This document shows positions 37,090 to 46,926 of a stretch of DNA of 64,000 nt, piece after piece; position 1 is the first letter of the stretch, and the number at the start of each line of letters is the position of its first letter. The notes beneath the pieces were generated by a model. The model had not been told where the DNA came from. It searched no databases and saw only the letters and a list, made by a program, of their open reading frames with translations. The stretch spans positions 3,684,501 to 3,748,500 of the forward strand of contig NZ_CP050700.1 in NCBI RefSeq assembly GCF_010646885.2. Direction: 5' to 3'. A program made the translations under genes and the position numbers. The DNA comes from Desulfopila sp. IMCC35008. Its GTDB lineage: Bacteria > Desulfobacterota > Desulfobulbia > Desulfobulbales > Desulfocapsaceae.

Positions 37090-39081
37090 ATGCTGAAAAA
37101 GATGAAACTGGCCATGAAAATAGGAGCGGGATTTGGTGTAGTCATTCTGCTTCTGGTCATTATCTCTGTAGTTGCCTGGGAAGGACTCAGCAGTGTGAAA
37201 GAAGGTTTTGTCACCTACAGAGGACTGGCACGGCACACGAACCTTGCTGGCCGCCTGCAGGCCAATATGCTCATGGTCCGGATGAATGTGAAAGACTTCA
37301 ATGCCACAGGTAGTGCAAAAGACATTCAGCAGTATGAAGAGTATGTAAAGAAAATGGATGGTTTTATAGAAGAAGCTCATAAGGAGATTAATAAACCGGA
37401 AAGAGCAGAGAAAATTGATATTGTTACAGATAAGATGCATGAGTATGAGAAAGCTTTTGAAAGGGTCAAGGAAATTCGCGTTGAACGCGACATGATAGTA
37501 GGTGAGAGGCTTCGAGGGTATGGACCCAGTATGGAGAAGAGTTTAACGGAGATCATGAAAACCGCCAAAGAAGATGGTGATGCCGCTGCAGCTTATGAGG
37601 CGGGGATCGTTCTTCGGCATATGTTACTGGGCAGGCTCTATGGGCAGACATATCTCAGTACTAATGCTCCTGCTGATTTTGATCGGGTAAAAACTGAATT
37701 CTCTGGTGTGTTCAAAGGTGTTGGAATCCTCGATGAAATGCTTCAAAATCCAACCCGGCGAGCCCTGAACGACAAGGTAAAGGAGGAGGCAACGATTTAT
37801 ATCGCTGCATTCACGGAGCTCGATACTATAATTCAGGAACGCAATGATATCATTGCCAACACGCTGGATAAGATCGGACCGCAAGTTGCTGCTGCAGTTG
37901 AGGAGGTGAAGCTTTCAGTTAAAGCAGAACAGGATGAGCTCGGCCCTATCTTACAGGCCAAGAGCCAGAATGCAATCCGCCTCATTACGATGGCCGCTGT
38001 AATTGCTACTGTTATAGCAATTATAGCAGCTCTATTTATCACCAGGACCATCACCGCTCCGGTTCAGAGGGTTGTTGATTTTGTCGATAAACTCGCCAGC
38101 GGTGACTTTACCATGAAGCTTGATATAGACCAGGAAGATGAAATCGGCAACATGTCGCGCGCACTGAGCCAGACTGTTATTGAGCTTGGTACAATGATCA
38201 AGGAAATAATTAATGGTGTCAACACCCTCTCTTCATCCTCCACTGAGTTATCTGCAATTTCCACCCAGCTCGCCGGCAATGCCAAGGAAGGCTCGTTAAA
38301 GGCCACTGGCGTGGCTGCAGCAGCAGAAGAGATGTCAACCAACATGAGTTCTGTTTCTGCGGCTATGGAACAGTCTTCGAGTAATGTCGGCATGGTAGCC
38401 ACGGCTGCAGAAGAGATGTCTGCCACAGTGAACGAAATTGCTCAGAATGCCGCAAGGGCCAAGGGCATCTCTGAAGAAGCTGTTGTTCAATCGCAAAATA
38501 CCTCAATTAAAATTAATGATCTCGGCCAGGCGGCCAGCAAGATTGGCAAGGTGACAGAAACCATCACCGACATTTCCGAACAGACGAACCTGCTGGCCCT
38601 CAACGCGACCATCGAAGCAGCACGAGCGGGAGAAGCCGGAAAAGGATTTGCTGTTGTCGCAAACGAGATAAAAGATCTGGCCAAACAGACCGCAGAAGCT
38701 ACGGTTGACATTAAAAATCAGATTGAGGGAATGCAAACAACAACTGATGGCACAATTACAGATATTGAGAAAATAGGTGAGGTCATTAATGAGATAAATG
38801 AAGTCATCACAACGATCGCCACTGCAGTGGAAGAACAATCGGCTGCAACCGCTGAGATCTCGAACAATGTTGCTCAAGCTTCGGCAGGAATCGGAGAGGT
38901 CAACGAAAATGTTGCCCAGAGTTCTGTTGCAATCGAGGATGTTACCAGAGATATCTCAGAGATTAGCAGTACATCAGATGAAATCAATTCTGCAAGCAAT
39001 AATGTGAACGACAGCGCGACCGAACTGTCCCAGCTGGCAGAGCAACTCGACAACCTGGTCAAGAGGTTCAAAATCGCTTAG
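37090..39081 (+). CDS. Methyl-accepting chemotaxis protein
   Basis: The 663-residue receptor has a transmembrane helix at about residues 13-33, a helical periplasmic sensor of about 260 residues, a second helix at about 298-318, HAMP (about 318-370) and a long cytoplasmic signalling domain. The tip region [20 protein letters not shown] (about 495-514) and [20 protein letters not shown] are the conserved CheA/CheW contact. AAGGAG lies 8 bases before the ATG. It is served by the sigma-54-like promoter at 36997. No C-terminal CheR-binding pentapeptide is seen; the protein ends LVKRFKIA. Confidence 0.95.
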   Translation: MLKKMKLAMKIGAGFGVVILLLVIISVVAWEGLSSVKEGFVTYRGLARHTNLAGRLQANMLMVRMNVKDFNATGSAKDIQQYEEYVKKMDGFIEEAHKEINKPERAEKIDIVTDKMHEYEKAFERVKEIRVERDMIVGERLRGYGPSMEKSLTEIMKTAKEDGDAAAAYEAGIVLRHMLLGRLYGQTYLSTNAPADFDRVKTEFSGVFKGVGILDEMLQNPTRRALNDKVKEEATIYIAAFTELDTIIQERNDIIANTLDKIGPQVAAAVEEVKLSVKAEQDELGPILQAKSQNAIRLITMAAVIATVIAIIAALFITRTITAPVQRVVDFVDKLASGDFTMKLDIDQEDEIGNMSRALSQTVIELGTMIKEIINGVNTLSSSSTELSAISTQLAGNAKEGSLKATGVAAAAEEMSTNMSSVSAAMEQSSSNVGMVATAAEEMSATVNEIAQNAARAKGISEEAVVQSQNTSIKINDLGQAASKIGKVTETITDISEQTNLLALNATIEAARAGEAGKGFAVVANEIKDLAKQTAEATVDIKNQIEGMQTTTDGTITDIEKIGEVINEINEVITTIATAVEEQSAATAEISNNVAQASAGIGEVNENVAQSSVAIEDVTRDISEISSTSDEINSASNNVNDSATELSQLAEQLDNLVKRFKIA

Positions 39082-39159
39082 TTTTGCATCTCGCTGCAGT
39101 CTGCTTGCTGGCGTGAAAAGAACTGATTTTAAATCGTTACAGGAGACAATCCCAAACAA

Positions 39160-39209
39160 AGAGGTCTGCCGAATTATATTATCTGGCAACTTGATATCGG
39201 CGGGCCTCT
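39160..39209. terminator. Imperfect hairpin after chemoreceptor gene
   Basis: AGAGGTCTGCCGA and TCGGCGGGCCTCT pair over 13 bp with two G-U pairs around a 24-base loop, about 80 bases after the chemoreceptor stop. There is no T-run, so termination is uncertain. Confidence 0.35.
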
Positions 39210-39333
39210 TATAATGCAAAATCAACGTGAGAGCACACCTCAATTTTTTTGATAAAATTGTCAGTTTTTCACAAGAAGTCTCATCAGCTAATGGGTAGAC
39301 ATTTCATTGGCCCAGCAAAAACCGAGGTCCATT

Positions 39334-39705
39334 ATGACAACATTTGATTCTCTATTGAATTTTCACGCAGATTCCTTAACCATCACCTATAAAGACCGGG
39401 TTATAGTTGACTTAAGCAATGTGCCAAAATCGGCCAAGGCCAGGATATATAGCGGTTATACTTCGGATACTACCGGAATAAAGACGCCTTTCAACGTTAT
39501 AGATTCCGAACAACCCTTTGACCTGGGTTTTACTCTTTTATCATTGCAATCATTTCTTTACATACTGGTTGAAAACCGTCTTGAGCTTGATGGAATGAGT
39601 GTCGAAGATGACTTTATCGAGGCCTACTGTCACATAATTGACAGACATTGGCTTTCAAAAAAACTATATGAAAGCAGGACCATACCTTCTCCCATGTACT
39701 CCTGA
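39334..39705 (+). CDS. Hypothetical protein, 123 aa
   Basis: The 123-residue soluble protein (MTTFDSLLNFHADSLTITYK...) has a GAGG ribosome-binding site 7 bases before the ATG at 39334. It is acidic, with one Cys and a C-terminal half of helical character (DFIEAYCHIIDRHWLSKKLYE). I do not recognise a family. Its place between the chemoreceptor and the receptor remnant suggests a link with the chemosensory genes, but this is only position. Confidence 0.65.
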   Translation: MTTFDSLLNFHADSLTITYKDRVIVDLSNVPKSAKARIYSGYTSDTTGIKTPFNVIDSEQPFDLGFTLLSLQSFLYILVENRLELDGMSVEDDFIEAYCHIIDRHWLSKKLYESRTIPSPMYS

Positions 39706-39878
39706 GGGGAAGAGCATTCTAAGCGCATACCCTCACCATAACAAAACAACCATCCACGAAGGGGACATTATAAAGAAGGTTTTTACTGTTTAAACGTACT
39801 TGAGATGAAAAAAGAGTAAAAAAAAATAGACATGACGTCCTTATCAGAGCGACCAGCACGAGATAAGGAGGGTTCTAC

Positions 39879-40262
39879 ATGTCCAGTATGTGTGAGCAAA
39901 AGCACTTATGGAAATACGTCAGAACGATGCCGAAAGCACGGCTTCCACTGCTCGATTATCCATCATAATCGATACACTTATGATTATCGTCATGTCGTTT
40001 GCTATTTCCATATTCGTTACACCGGCCATCACAGGACCAGTGTAGAAGATGGATGATGAATTACGTCGACTTCCTGTCCAAGGGTGATTTTACCGTTAAG
40101 CTCGATATATAGCAGCAGAACGAGATCGGCAAGAGGTTTGGGATTAACAAAGGCATCATTGAGCTCAACGATGGCAGCAGTAATGTACGGGAAAGTGCCA
40201 CAGAGCTTTCCAAGTTAGCCGAGCAGCTTAATCAGATGGTTTCCCGGTTCAAGGTTGCCTGA
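39879..40262 (+). pseudogene. Decayed chemoreceptor gene (MCP remnant)
   Basis: A good ribosome-binding site (AAGGAGGG) and ATG at 39879 lead into a broken frame. In different frames the stretch reads SIIIDTLMIIVMSFAISIFV then TPAITGPV and a stop (the second membrane helix and its exit), NYVDFLSKGDFTVKLDI followed by a stop (HAMP), and finally ESATELSKLAEQLNQMVSRF plus KVA (the MCP C-terminus). These match the chemoreceptor at 37090 in the same order ([46 protein letters not shown]). The signalling domain between HAMP and C-terminus is deleted and the frame is shifted and stopped, so the gene is dead. Confidence 0.85.
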
Positions 40263-40283
40263 GAAGAGCGCTTGCAATCATTA

Positions 40284-40314
40284 CGGTGAGAGTCCCAGGG
40301 AGGGGTTCTCACCG
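40284..40314. terminator. Hairpin before the CheA-like gene
   Basis: CGGTGAGA and TCTCACCG form a perfect 8-bp stem with a 15-base loop, 22 bases after the end of the chemoreceptor remnant. It may be the terminator of the former receptor gene or a leader hairpin of the CheA-like gene. Confidence 0.5.
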
Positions 40315-40368
40315 CAACGTTAGATGCGTTCCACACCAGTCCCCTACCACCTTTTCATGGAGATGAGT

Positions 40369-42234
40369 ATGACAGACACACAACAACAACCGGAAAAACA
40401 GTACCTGGAAGCTGATCAGCAGATCAGGGAGGGCGAAACCACGATACGGGTCAATATCAGCCTGCTCGACTCTCTGATGAATCTTGCCGGCGAACTTGTG
40501 CTCAGCAGAAACCAACTGCTGCAGACCATTTCAGTAAACAATCTGAAGAGTGCCGAAGGTGTAGGACAGAGGATAGATTTGATAACCAGTGAGCTGCAGG
40601 AAGCGATCATGCTCACCCGTATGCAACCCATCGGCAATGTTTTCAATCGGTTCCCGGATATTGTCGGTCGGTTGGCCGAGCAGCATGAAAAAAATGTCAC
40701 GTTGGAGATTCGCGGAAAAGAAGTAGAGGTTGACAAAACCATTATAGAATTAATCAACAAACCGCTTGAAAAACTTGTTCGCAGTGCCGTTATAAACGGT
40801 ATAGAAGTGCCGCAGGAAAGACGCCGGAAAAGCAAGAAGGAAACGGGCAGAATAACGCTCAACGCCATTCAAGAGGCTGGTCAAGTGGTTATAGATATAG
40901 TCGATGACGGTAAAGGAGTCGACATCGAAGGGCTTGTGTCCCGAGCCGTGCGCAAGGGACTTATCACCACTGAACAATCTCTGGCCATGAGCGAAAAGGA
41001 AAAACTCGACCTGCTCTTTCTCATTGACCAGGATGATCAGCAGGAAACAGAAGCCCAAGAAACCCTGTTTACCGGAATGGGAGCGGTCAAGGACAGCCTC
41101 GACAAACTGGGTGGCCAGATCGATATCCAGTCCGAACCAGACAAAAACACCTGGATATCAATAAAGCTCCCGTTGACGCTGGCCATTATCCCTTGCCAGG
41201 TGATAGGCACAGAGGGGGAACAGTACGCCATTCCCCAGGTGAATCTGGAGGAGCTCCTGCGAATCCCGGCACACCAGGTCAAAGAGAAGATTGAGATCGT
41301 CGGCAGCGCCGAGGTGGTCAGGCTTCGCGGCAAGCTGCTGCCTCTGGTCAGACTGGCCGATGTCCTGGGCATAGAGAGAACCTATGTCGACGGCAGAGAC
41401 GGCACCATTCAAAATGACAGGAGGCAGCGGATAGCCGACAGGCGCAGCCGCCGTCTGGACGAGGAAGAAAGGAATCAGGACAGCGAGAAAACCGGTAACG
41501 AAGATAGTATGCAATTACGACTCTCGGAACAAGACAGAAGGAACGCACCGGAAAGTGCTCTCAATATTGTCGTGGTCACTTCCGGTTCCATGAGCTACGG
41601 GTTGATTGTCGATCATCTCCAGGACTCAGAAGAGATAGTCCTCAAACCCCTGGGCAGGCATCTCCAGGAGTGCCGGGGGTACGCCGGAGCAACCATCATG
41701 GGGGACGGCCGTATCGCCTTAATTCTCGATGTCAACAATCTGGCCGAGCTTGCCGATCTTACAGCCGTTGATACCTCAGAATACACCGGTGCCAGTGATC
41801 TTGAGGGTCCGGTGTCGTCCGTTGGCGACAGCCGGTCGATGCTGATCTTCAGCAGCGGTGAGGATGAGCGTTTTGCTATTTCCCTCGACCAGGTAGAGAG
41901 AATAGAAAAGATCAAACACAGCGATATTGAAAATCTCGGCCATAAGCGAGTGATGCAGTATAGAGACGGCAGCCTGACCCTTATCTGCATTGATGATGTC
42001 GCCGGCGTCACCCCGCTTGCTGACAGGGAGGACCTGTTGGTAATCGTCTTCAGCGTCGGGATGAAACTGGTCGGACTTCTGGCATGCGGTCCTGTGGACA
42101 CCAGGGAGGTCGATGTCGAAATTGACAAGACTACCCTGCGCCAGACAGGCATTGCCGGTTCCCTGATTGTCGATGGACAAACGACCCTCTGCGTTGATAT
42201 CGACGAGATGGTGGAACAGCTGTTTCCAGAATGA
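40369..42234 (+). CDS. CheA-like protein lacking Hpt and functional ATP site, with two CheW domains
   Basis: The 621-residue protein starts almost directly with a CheA dimerisation (P3) domain (about residues 20-85: ISLLDSLMNLAGELVLSRNQ). A HATPase-like P4 follows but is eroded: the N-box is RSAVINGIE (138-146) where CheA has RNxxDHGIE, and after VDDGKGVD (178-185) the GRGVGMD lid motif is absent, leaving LFTGMGAVKDSLDKLGG (233-249). The first CheW/P5 domain begins with LPLTLAIIPCQV (about 265) and has a charged insert; a second CheW domain occupies about 480-620. The N-terminal phosphotransfer (P1) and P2 domains are missing. It should be unable to phosphorylate itself or CheY. GGAG lies 8 bases before the ATG at 40369. 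Confidence 0.85.
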   Translation: MTDTQQQPEKQYLEADQQIREGETTIRVNISLLDSLMNLAGELVLSRNQLLQTISVNNLKSAEGVGQRIDLITSELQEAIMLTRMQPIGNVFNRFPDIVGRLAEQHEKNVTLEIRGKEVEVDKTIIELINKPLEKLVRSAVINGIEVPQERRRKSKKETGRITLNAIQEAGQVVIDIVDDGKGVDIEGLVSRAVRKGLITTEQSLAMSEKEKLDLLFLIDQDDQQETEAQETLFTGMGAVKDSLDKLGGQIDIQSEPDKNTWISIKLPLTLAIIPCQVIGTEGEQYAIPQVNLEELLRIPAHQVKEKIEIVGSAEVVRLRGKLLPLVRLADVLGIERTYVDGRDGTIQNDRRQRIADRRSRRLDEEERNQDSEKTGNEDSMQLRLSEQDRRNAPESALNIVVVTSGSMSYGLIVDHLQDSEEIVLKPLGRHLQECRGYAGATIMGDGRIALILDVNNLAELADLTAVDTSEYTGASDLEGPVSSVGDSRSMLIFSSGEDERFAISLDQVERIEKIKHSDIENLGHKRVMQYRDGSLTLICIDDVAGVTPLADREDLLVIVFSVGMKLVGLLACGPVDTREVDVEIDKTTLRQTGIAGSLIVDGQTTLCVDIDEMVEQLFPE

Positions 42235-42331
42235 AACGAGACGAGGCTGTAAAACGTCTACAATAAAAACACCGCTCCGCAGAATAAAAAAAATGCGGAC
42301 AGGCAGAGACAATGCTCAACGAGGAGCAATC

Positions 42332-42781
42332 ATGGAAGAGACTAAACAATCCTTGAAAACGGTTGAACTGGCAACATTTTATATTGGGCAGGCACTTTGC
42401 GGCATGAATATTTTACAGATTCAGGAGATCAATAAGATCATGCTGCTTACGCCGGTGCCTCAAGCACCTGAGTATGTAAAGGGAGTGCTCAACCTGCGCG
42501 GCAAGATCGTCACCATCATTGATCTTGTTAAAAAGCTGGAACTCGGTGAGACCAAAGTTGACGAACACACCCGCAACATCATCGTCAATACCGAGGATGG
42601 CAGTGCCGGTGTGCTGGTTTCAAAGATCAGCGATGTTGTTGCAGCCGTACAAGATACAATGGAAAAACCACCATCTAACATGCAAGGCATCCAGGGAAAA
42701 TATTTTACAGGTGTTTTCAAGACGGAAAATCAACTTATTGGTGTGCTTGACCTGGAAAAGGTTTTACGAATCGAAGAATGA
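42332..42781 (+). CDS. cheW: CheW chemotaxis coupling protein
   Basis: The 149-residue protein is a single CheW domain: ATFYIGQALCGMNILQIQEI (about residues 14-33), then PEYVKGVLNLRGKIVTIIDL (about 49-68) and the late GVLDLEKVL. It links chemoreceptors to CheA. GAGGAG lies 5 bases before the ATG at 42332; the frame is open upstream within the CheA-like gene's trailer but not supported. It starts about 100 bases after the CheA-like gene and probably works with it and the chemoreceptor at 37090. Confidence 0.92.
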   Translation: MEETKQSLKTVELATFYIGQALCGMNILQIQEINKIMLLTPVPQAPEYVKGVLNLRGKIVTIIDLVKKLELGETKVDEHTRNIIVNTEDGSAGVLVSKISDVVAAVQDTMEKPPSNMQGIQGKYFTGVFKTENQLIGVLDLEKVLRIEE

Positions 42782-42927
42782 CGACGGAAAATTCTGTTTT
42801 TTTTTAAACAATAGGTAGTACTGTGATATTGGCGAAACCTGTCAATGCTTCATTTTCCATCAGTCCAATCATGGTCGTTGTAGACGACCCCATCGTTTGA
42901 AAATAATTCTGAATTTTAAATATCATC

Positions 42928-45384
42928 ATGAAACTTCGCTCACGTCTCGCTCTTCAAAGCTCAGCCTATGTACTCCTTGCGACTTTGGCGCTTCTCCTGG
43001 TCATTAATTACCAGCTAAAGAATTACGCCATTGATATAGCAAAAGAAAAAGCCCAGCTTATCCTTGAAGAAAAACAGGCAACTATTTCTTTCATTGAACA
43101 CAACTTGCGGCCTCCCCTTTTTCACCTCATAAAAGAACAGAGTCTCCCGAATTCTTATTTCGAACCAAGTTGGATGTCAGCCGGTTATATTAATCGTAAA
43201 ATAATGAGTTATTTCAATGAATCAAAGTTTTCAGATTACTATTATAAAAATGCGGCAGTAAACGCCAGAAGCCCTGAAAACGAAGCTGATGATATAGAGA
43301 AAGAATTTTTATCAAAAGTCAGAAACAACTCATCCATAGATTATGAGACAGCTGTAGTAGAGTTTGATGGAAAACCGTTTTTAGTCAATATGCAGTCTAA
43401 TTCATCGACGTTTAAAGAAGGATGTATGAAATGCCATAGCAAGCCGGAAAATGCTCCAGAAGGTCTTACTGAAAAATACGGGACCGAAAGAAGTTTTGAC
43501 AAGATCGTTGGTGATATACCTTCAGTACTCTCAGTTAGAATACCCCTTGAAAAGGTTTATGCTCAAATTAATTCACTTTCTTATGCTATTTTCTTAACAC
43601 TCTTAGTTTTTGTAGGGCTTGTTTTTATCATACATTGGTTTGTCATTGACAGGCTCATTGTTTCCCCTGTTAAAAAAATTACGCAAAAAGCAGTTGCTAT
43701 TACACATGATGACAAGCTTCTCGGTCAAAGTTTGACTTCTACAGGTAAAGGAGAATTGGCCGAGCTCTCTAATGCCTTTTCAAATATGTCTGAAAAGTTA
43801 GCAGATAGTCATAAAAAAATGGACTTAATATTAAACGAGAGGACGGAAGAATTAAATAGTACCAAGGAAGAATTACAAACAGTTTTTGAAGAAATGCTGG
43901 ATGGTTTTGCGCTTCACGAAATGATTTATGACGATAATAATACACCTATTGACTATAAATTTCTAAAGGTCAATAAAGCCTTTGAAGAAATAACAGGGCT
44001 TGATCAGAATGATATCGTTGGAAAACGTATCTTGGAAGTCTTACCAAACATAGAAAGACATTGGATTGAGAAATATGGCGAGGTAGTTCAAAGTGGAAGG
44101 CCAATAAAATTTATGAATTACGAAAAAGAGCTGAATAAACATTTTGAAATCAATGCGTTCAGAAATCAAGAAAACCATTTTGCATGTATTTTTAAAGATA
44201 TAACAGAAAGGGAAAATGCAGAATCAGAAAGATTGCAATTAGAAGAAAAGCTTCGTCAATCTCACAAAATGGAAGCGATAGGAACATTATCTGGTGGTAT
44301 TGCTCATGATTTCAACAACCTCCTTTCAGCTATTCTTGGATATACTGAGATAGCTAAAGAGGATATATCGTATGGTCACCCCGCAAGACAGAGCCTCGAA
44401 CAGGTTTTAATAGCAAGTAATCGTGCAAAAGAAATCGTTAAACAAATACTGACTTTCAGTCGTAAAGAAAAGATGAACAGAGTTCCCGTAAAAATAAATA
44501 CCATTGTAGAGGAAGCGTTAACTCTTCTTCGAGCAACTCTACCCGCAACCATAGAAATACACCAACAGATCCCAACTACTTGTGCGTATGTGTTAGCAGA
44601 TAGTAATCAAATTCATCAAGTTATCATGAATATTTGTGCCAATGCTGCTCATGCGATGGAATCTTCGGGTGGGATTTTACATGTTACTGTTGACTCTTGT
44701 GAAGCCCCTGACAACAGGGACGGGAACAGGTGCGTTACAGTCAAAATAAAAGATGACGGAGAGGGCATTGATAAAGATCATCTTTTGAGAATTTTTGACC
44801 CTTATTTCACGACAAAGGAAGTCGGAAAGGGGGCTGGAATGGGACTTGCGATAGTTTCAGGAATAGTAAAGAGTTATGGTGGAAAAATTGGGGTGGATAG
44901 TACACTCGGAGTGGGAACTACTTTTACTCTTACTTTCCCAGAATTTCGGGGAAATGTTCTCCACGAGATTGAGTCTGCCGAAGCAACCCCCACGGCTAAC
45001 AAAAGGCTATTAATAGTTGACGATGAAAAATATATTGCAGATCTAATGAAAAGGAGAACTGAACGCCTCGGCTACCACGTTACTGCCCTAACAGATAGCC
45101 TTGAAGCTCTTCAACTATTTAAAGCTGACCCAGAAACATTTGATCTTGTTATCACTGATCAGACTATGCCCTCGCTGACTGGTTATAATCTGGCAATCGA
45201 ACTAATGAAAATAAGGCCAGATATACCTGTAATAATTTGCACAGGATACAATTCAAATATTGATTCAGAGAAGGCAAAGTCTATTGGTGTTAGATTTTGC
45301 ATCTCAAAACCTGTTGAAAAAGATGAATTGGCTAGAACCATCCGGGAAGCATTAAGCGGAAAACCATACCGAGCAAAATCTTAA
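42928..45384 (+). CDS. Haem-c sensor hybrid histidine kinase (DUF3365-HAMP-PAS-HisKA-HATPase-REC)
   Basis: The 818-residue protein has a membrane helix at about residues 12-27, a periplasmic domain (about 35-215) of the DUF3365/Tll0287-like type containing the haem c motif CMKCH (166-170), a second helix (about 222-241) and HAMP. A PAS domain (about 315-430), HisKA with GGIAHDFNN (His460), HATPase (DPYFTTKE, GAGMGLAIVSG) and a receiver with ITDQTMP (Asp744) follow. Covalent haem facing the periplasm suggests sensing of redox state, O2, NO or CO. The gene is clearly richer in A+T than its neighbours and has no good ribosome-binding site, so it may be a recent arrival. Confidence 0.9.
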   Translation: MKLRSRLALQSSAYVLLATLALLLVINYQLKNYAIDIAKEKAQLILEEKQATISFIEHNLRPPLFHLIKEQSLPNSYFEPSWMSAGYINRKIMSYFNESKFSDYYYKNAAVNARSPENEADDIEKEFLSKVRNNSSIDYETAVVEFDGKPFLVNMQSNSSTFKEGCMKCHSKPENAPEGLTEKYGTERSFDKIVGDIPSVLSVRIPLEKVYAQINSLSYAIFLTLLVFVGLVFIIHWFVIDRLIVSPVKKITQKAVAITHDDKLLGQSLTSTGKGELAELSNAFSNMSEKLADSHKKMDLILNERTEELNSTKEELQTVFEEMLDGFALHEMIYDDNNTPIDYKFLKVNKAFEEITGLDQNDIVGKRILEVLPNIERHWIEKYGEVVQSGRPIKFMNYEKELNKHFEINAFRNQENHFACIFKDITERENAESERLQLEEKLRQSHKMEAIGTLSGGIAHDFNNLLSAILGYTEIAKEDISYGHPARQSLEQVLIASNRAKEIVKQILTFSRKEKMNRVPVKINTIVEEALTLLRATLPATIEIHQQIPTTCAYVLADSNQIHQVIMNICANAAHAMESSGGILHVTVDSCEAPDNRDGNRCVTVKIKDDGEGIDKDHLLRIFDPYFTTKEVGKGAGMGLAIVSGIVKSYGGKIGVDSTLGVGTTFTLTFPEFRGNVLHEIESAEATPTANKRLLIVDDEKYIADLMKRRTERLGYHVTALTDSLEALQLFKADPETFDLVITDQTMPSLTGYNLAIELMKIRPDIPVIICTGYNSNIDSEKAKSIGVRFCISKPVEKDELARTIREALSGKPYRAKS

Positions 45385-45643
45385 ATTGTCGTTCTCAAAA
45401 TCGTGGTATCGTACACGTGGTACTATCAACAATACTCAGTTTAAGTGAAGTTATAATATGGGATAGCCCTGATTTGATCTGACAACCATTCACCCGAACT
45501 TTGAGTGAGATACGAAATGGGTATCAACCAGATTCACCAAAACAACAATCTCATTTTTTTCATTTATTCCATCTGGTTTTCATACGAAGAAGGGCGAGCA
45601 CAACCAGCAGCTATTCAAGTCGCCCCTCTATCCCAACTCAAGA

Positions 45644-46822
45644 TCAGCTCATACCGATCTTTCGCATGATAGTTGTTTTAACACTTTCCAAAACATAGGG
45701 AGATAATCGCTTCTTCTCTTTCAGTATCTGTTTGAACAGATCTCGTTTTTTCTCCGGGGGAAGTGGTCTGTCAACAGGTCGCAGGGTCAGGGCGTCGTTT
45801 TGACAGGCAGAAACACAGGCCCCGCAACCAAGACAGACATCCTCTTTAACCTGCATCATGAATTTAGGTTTCCCACTCGCTCTTTCTATCCTCTCCAGAG
45901 CCTCCACATTACACGCTTTTTTGCAGAGGCCGCAGCCCTTACAGTTGTCACCATCGATCTCAAGGGTATAACCGGCTTTGGCCACTCCTTGATGGTATCC
46001 GCGCAATACTCCTCCCAGCAACTCGCAGCAGCAGGAGCAGCAGTTGCAGATAAACGACGGTTTATGCCGGATATTATCGGTTATATGGGTCAGGTTGAGA
46101 TCCCGCGCCGTATCAATTACCTGCAACAACTTCTCCACCGAGCGCTCCTCTGCAAACCCACGGCGCACCATGAACCTGGCGGCGGATCCAAGTGATATAC
46201 AGATGTTCTCAGAAGGAGCGCCTTTATCACACTCCTTATTCTGATGCTCCTTCTTGTGCCGGCAGTAGCACATACCCACCGCACCGTATCCCGCCTTCTT
46301 AATAATTTCCCGGGCACTCTCATAGGTGGTGACCTGTGACTCTACCGGGATGTGCTCCTCGTAAGGCAGTGATCTAGTCAGCGGGGTGGGACTATCAAAG
46401 AATTCACGAGCCATGGATTCATCCGGATCCTCAAAAAGGTACTCATGCATGAGTTGAGCGAGTTCCTTCACCGGTAGATCCTGGCGGCGCTTCATAAAGG
46501 TGAGCTCAAAAAAACCGATCAGCCCAGGCATCAACAGGTAATAGGTTTTGTCTCCATACACCATATCCATGACCAGCCCCTTTTCCGCCATCGACTCCAG
46601 CACAGGGCTCAACCGGATTTCCTGCCAGCCAGTGGCCCTGCCGAGTTCTTTAATGGTCGCTTCCTGCAGGGGAAAACGCGATGCCACATAGGCCTCGTCC
46701 GCCGAAAACAAGATCTCCAGAATTCTGCGCAGCTTATCGTTATCCGGCAAACCGATCGGATAACGGTTCAACCTGTCGATCAGGGGTACTATGCTTGATT
46801 TGCCGTTTATATGATGTCCCAT
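45644..46822 (-). CDS. 4Fe-4S ferredoxin-type protein with N-terminal winged-helix-like region
   Basis: The 392-residue protein has an N-terminal region resembling a winged helix (TIKELGRATGWQEIRLSPVL, about residues 56-75) and two C-terminal ferredoxin motifs, CKGCGLCKKACN (about 294-305) and CLGCGACVSACQ (about 332-343). In between lies a cysteine-dense segment: CYCRHKKEH, and CNCCSCCCELL (about 260-270). Related proteins are found beside acyl-CoA and aromatic degradation genes in anaerobes, where they are thought to take part in electron transfer. GAGGAA lies 5 bases before ATG. It follows the acyl-CoA dehydrogenase gene at 46927 by 104 bases. Confidence 0.82.
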   Translation of the reverse strand: MGHHINGKSSIVPLIDRLNRYPIGLPDNDKLRRILEILFSADEAYVASRFPLQEATIKELGRATGWQEIRLSPVLESMAEKGLVMDMVYGDKTYYLLMPGLIGFFELTFMKRRQDLPVKELAQLMHEYLFEDPDESMAREFFDSPTPLTRSLPYEEHIPVESQVTTYESAREIIKKAGYGAVGMCYCRHKKEHQNKECDKGAPSENICISLGSAARFMVRRGFAEERSVEKLLQVIDTARDLNLTHITDNIRHKPSFICNCCSCCCELLGGVLRGYHQGVAKAGYTLEIDGDNCKGCGLCKKACNVEALERIERASGKPKFMMQVKEDVCLGCGACVSACQNDALTLRPVDRPLPPEKKRDLFKQILKEKKRLSPYVLESVKTTIMRKIGMS

Positions 46823-46926
46823 GATGTTCCTCGCACTTTTTCAATACATCCAGATGACTGCCAGAGTAAGACCAGGATTGACCTGGCCCGAAAGATTTGC
46901 GGCAGTGGAAACAGAAAACTTGTTAT

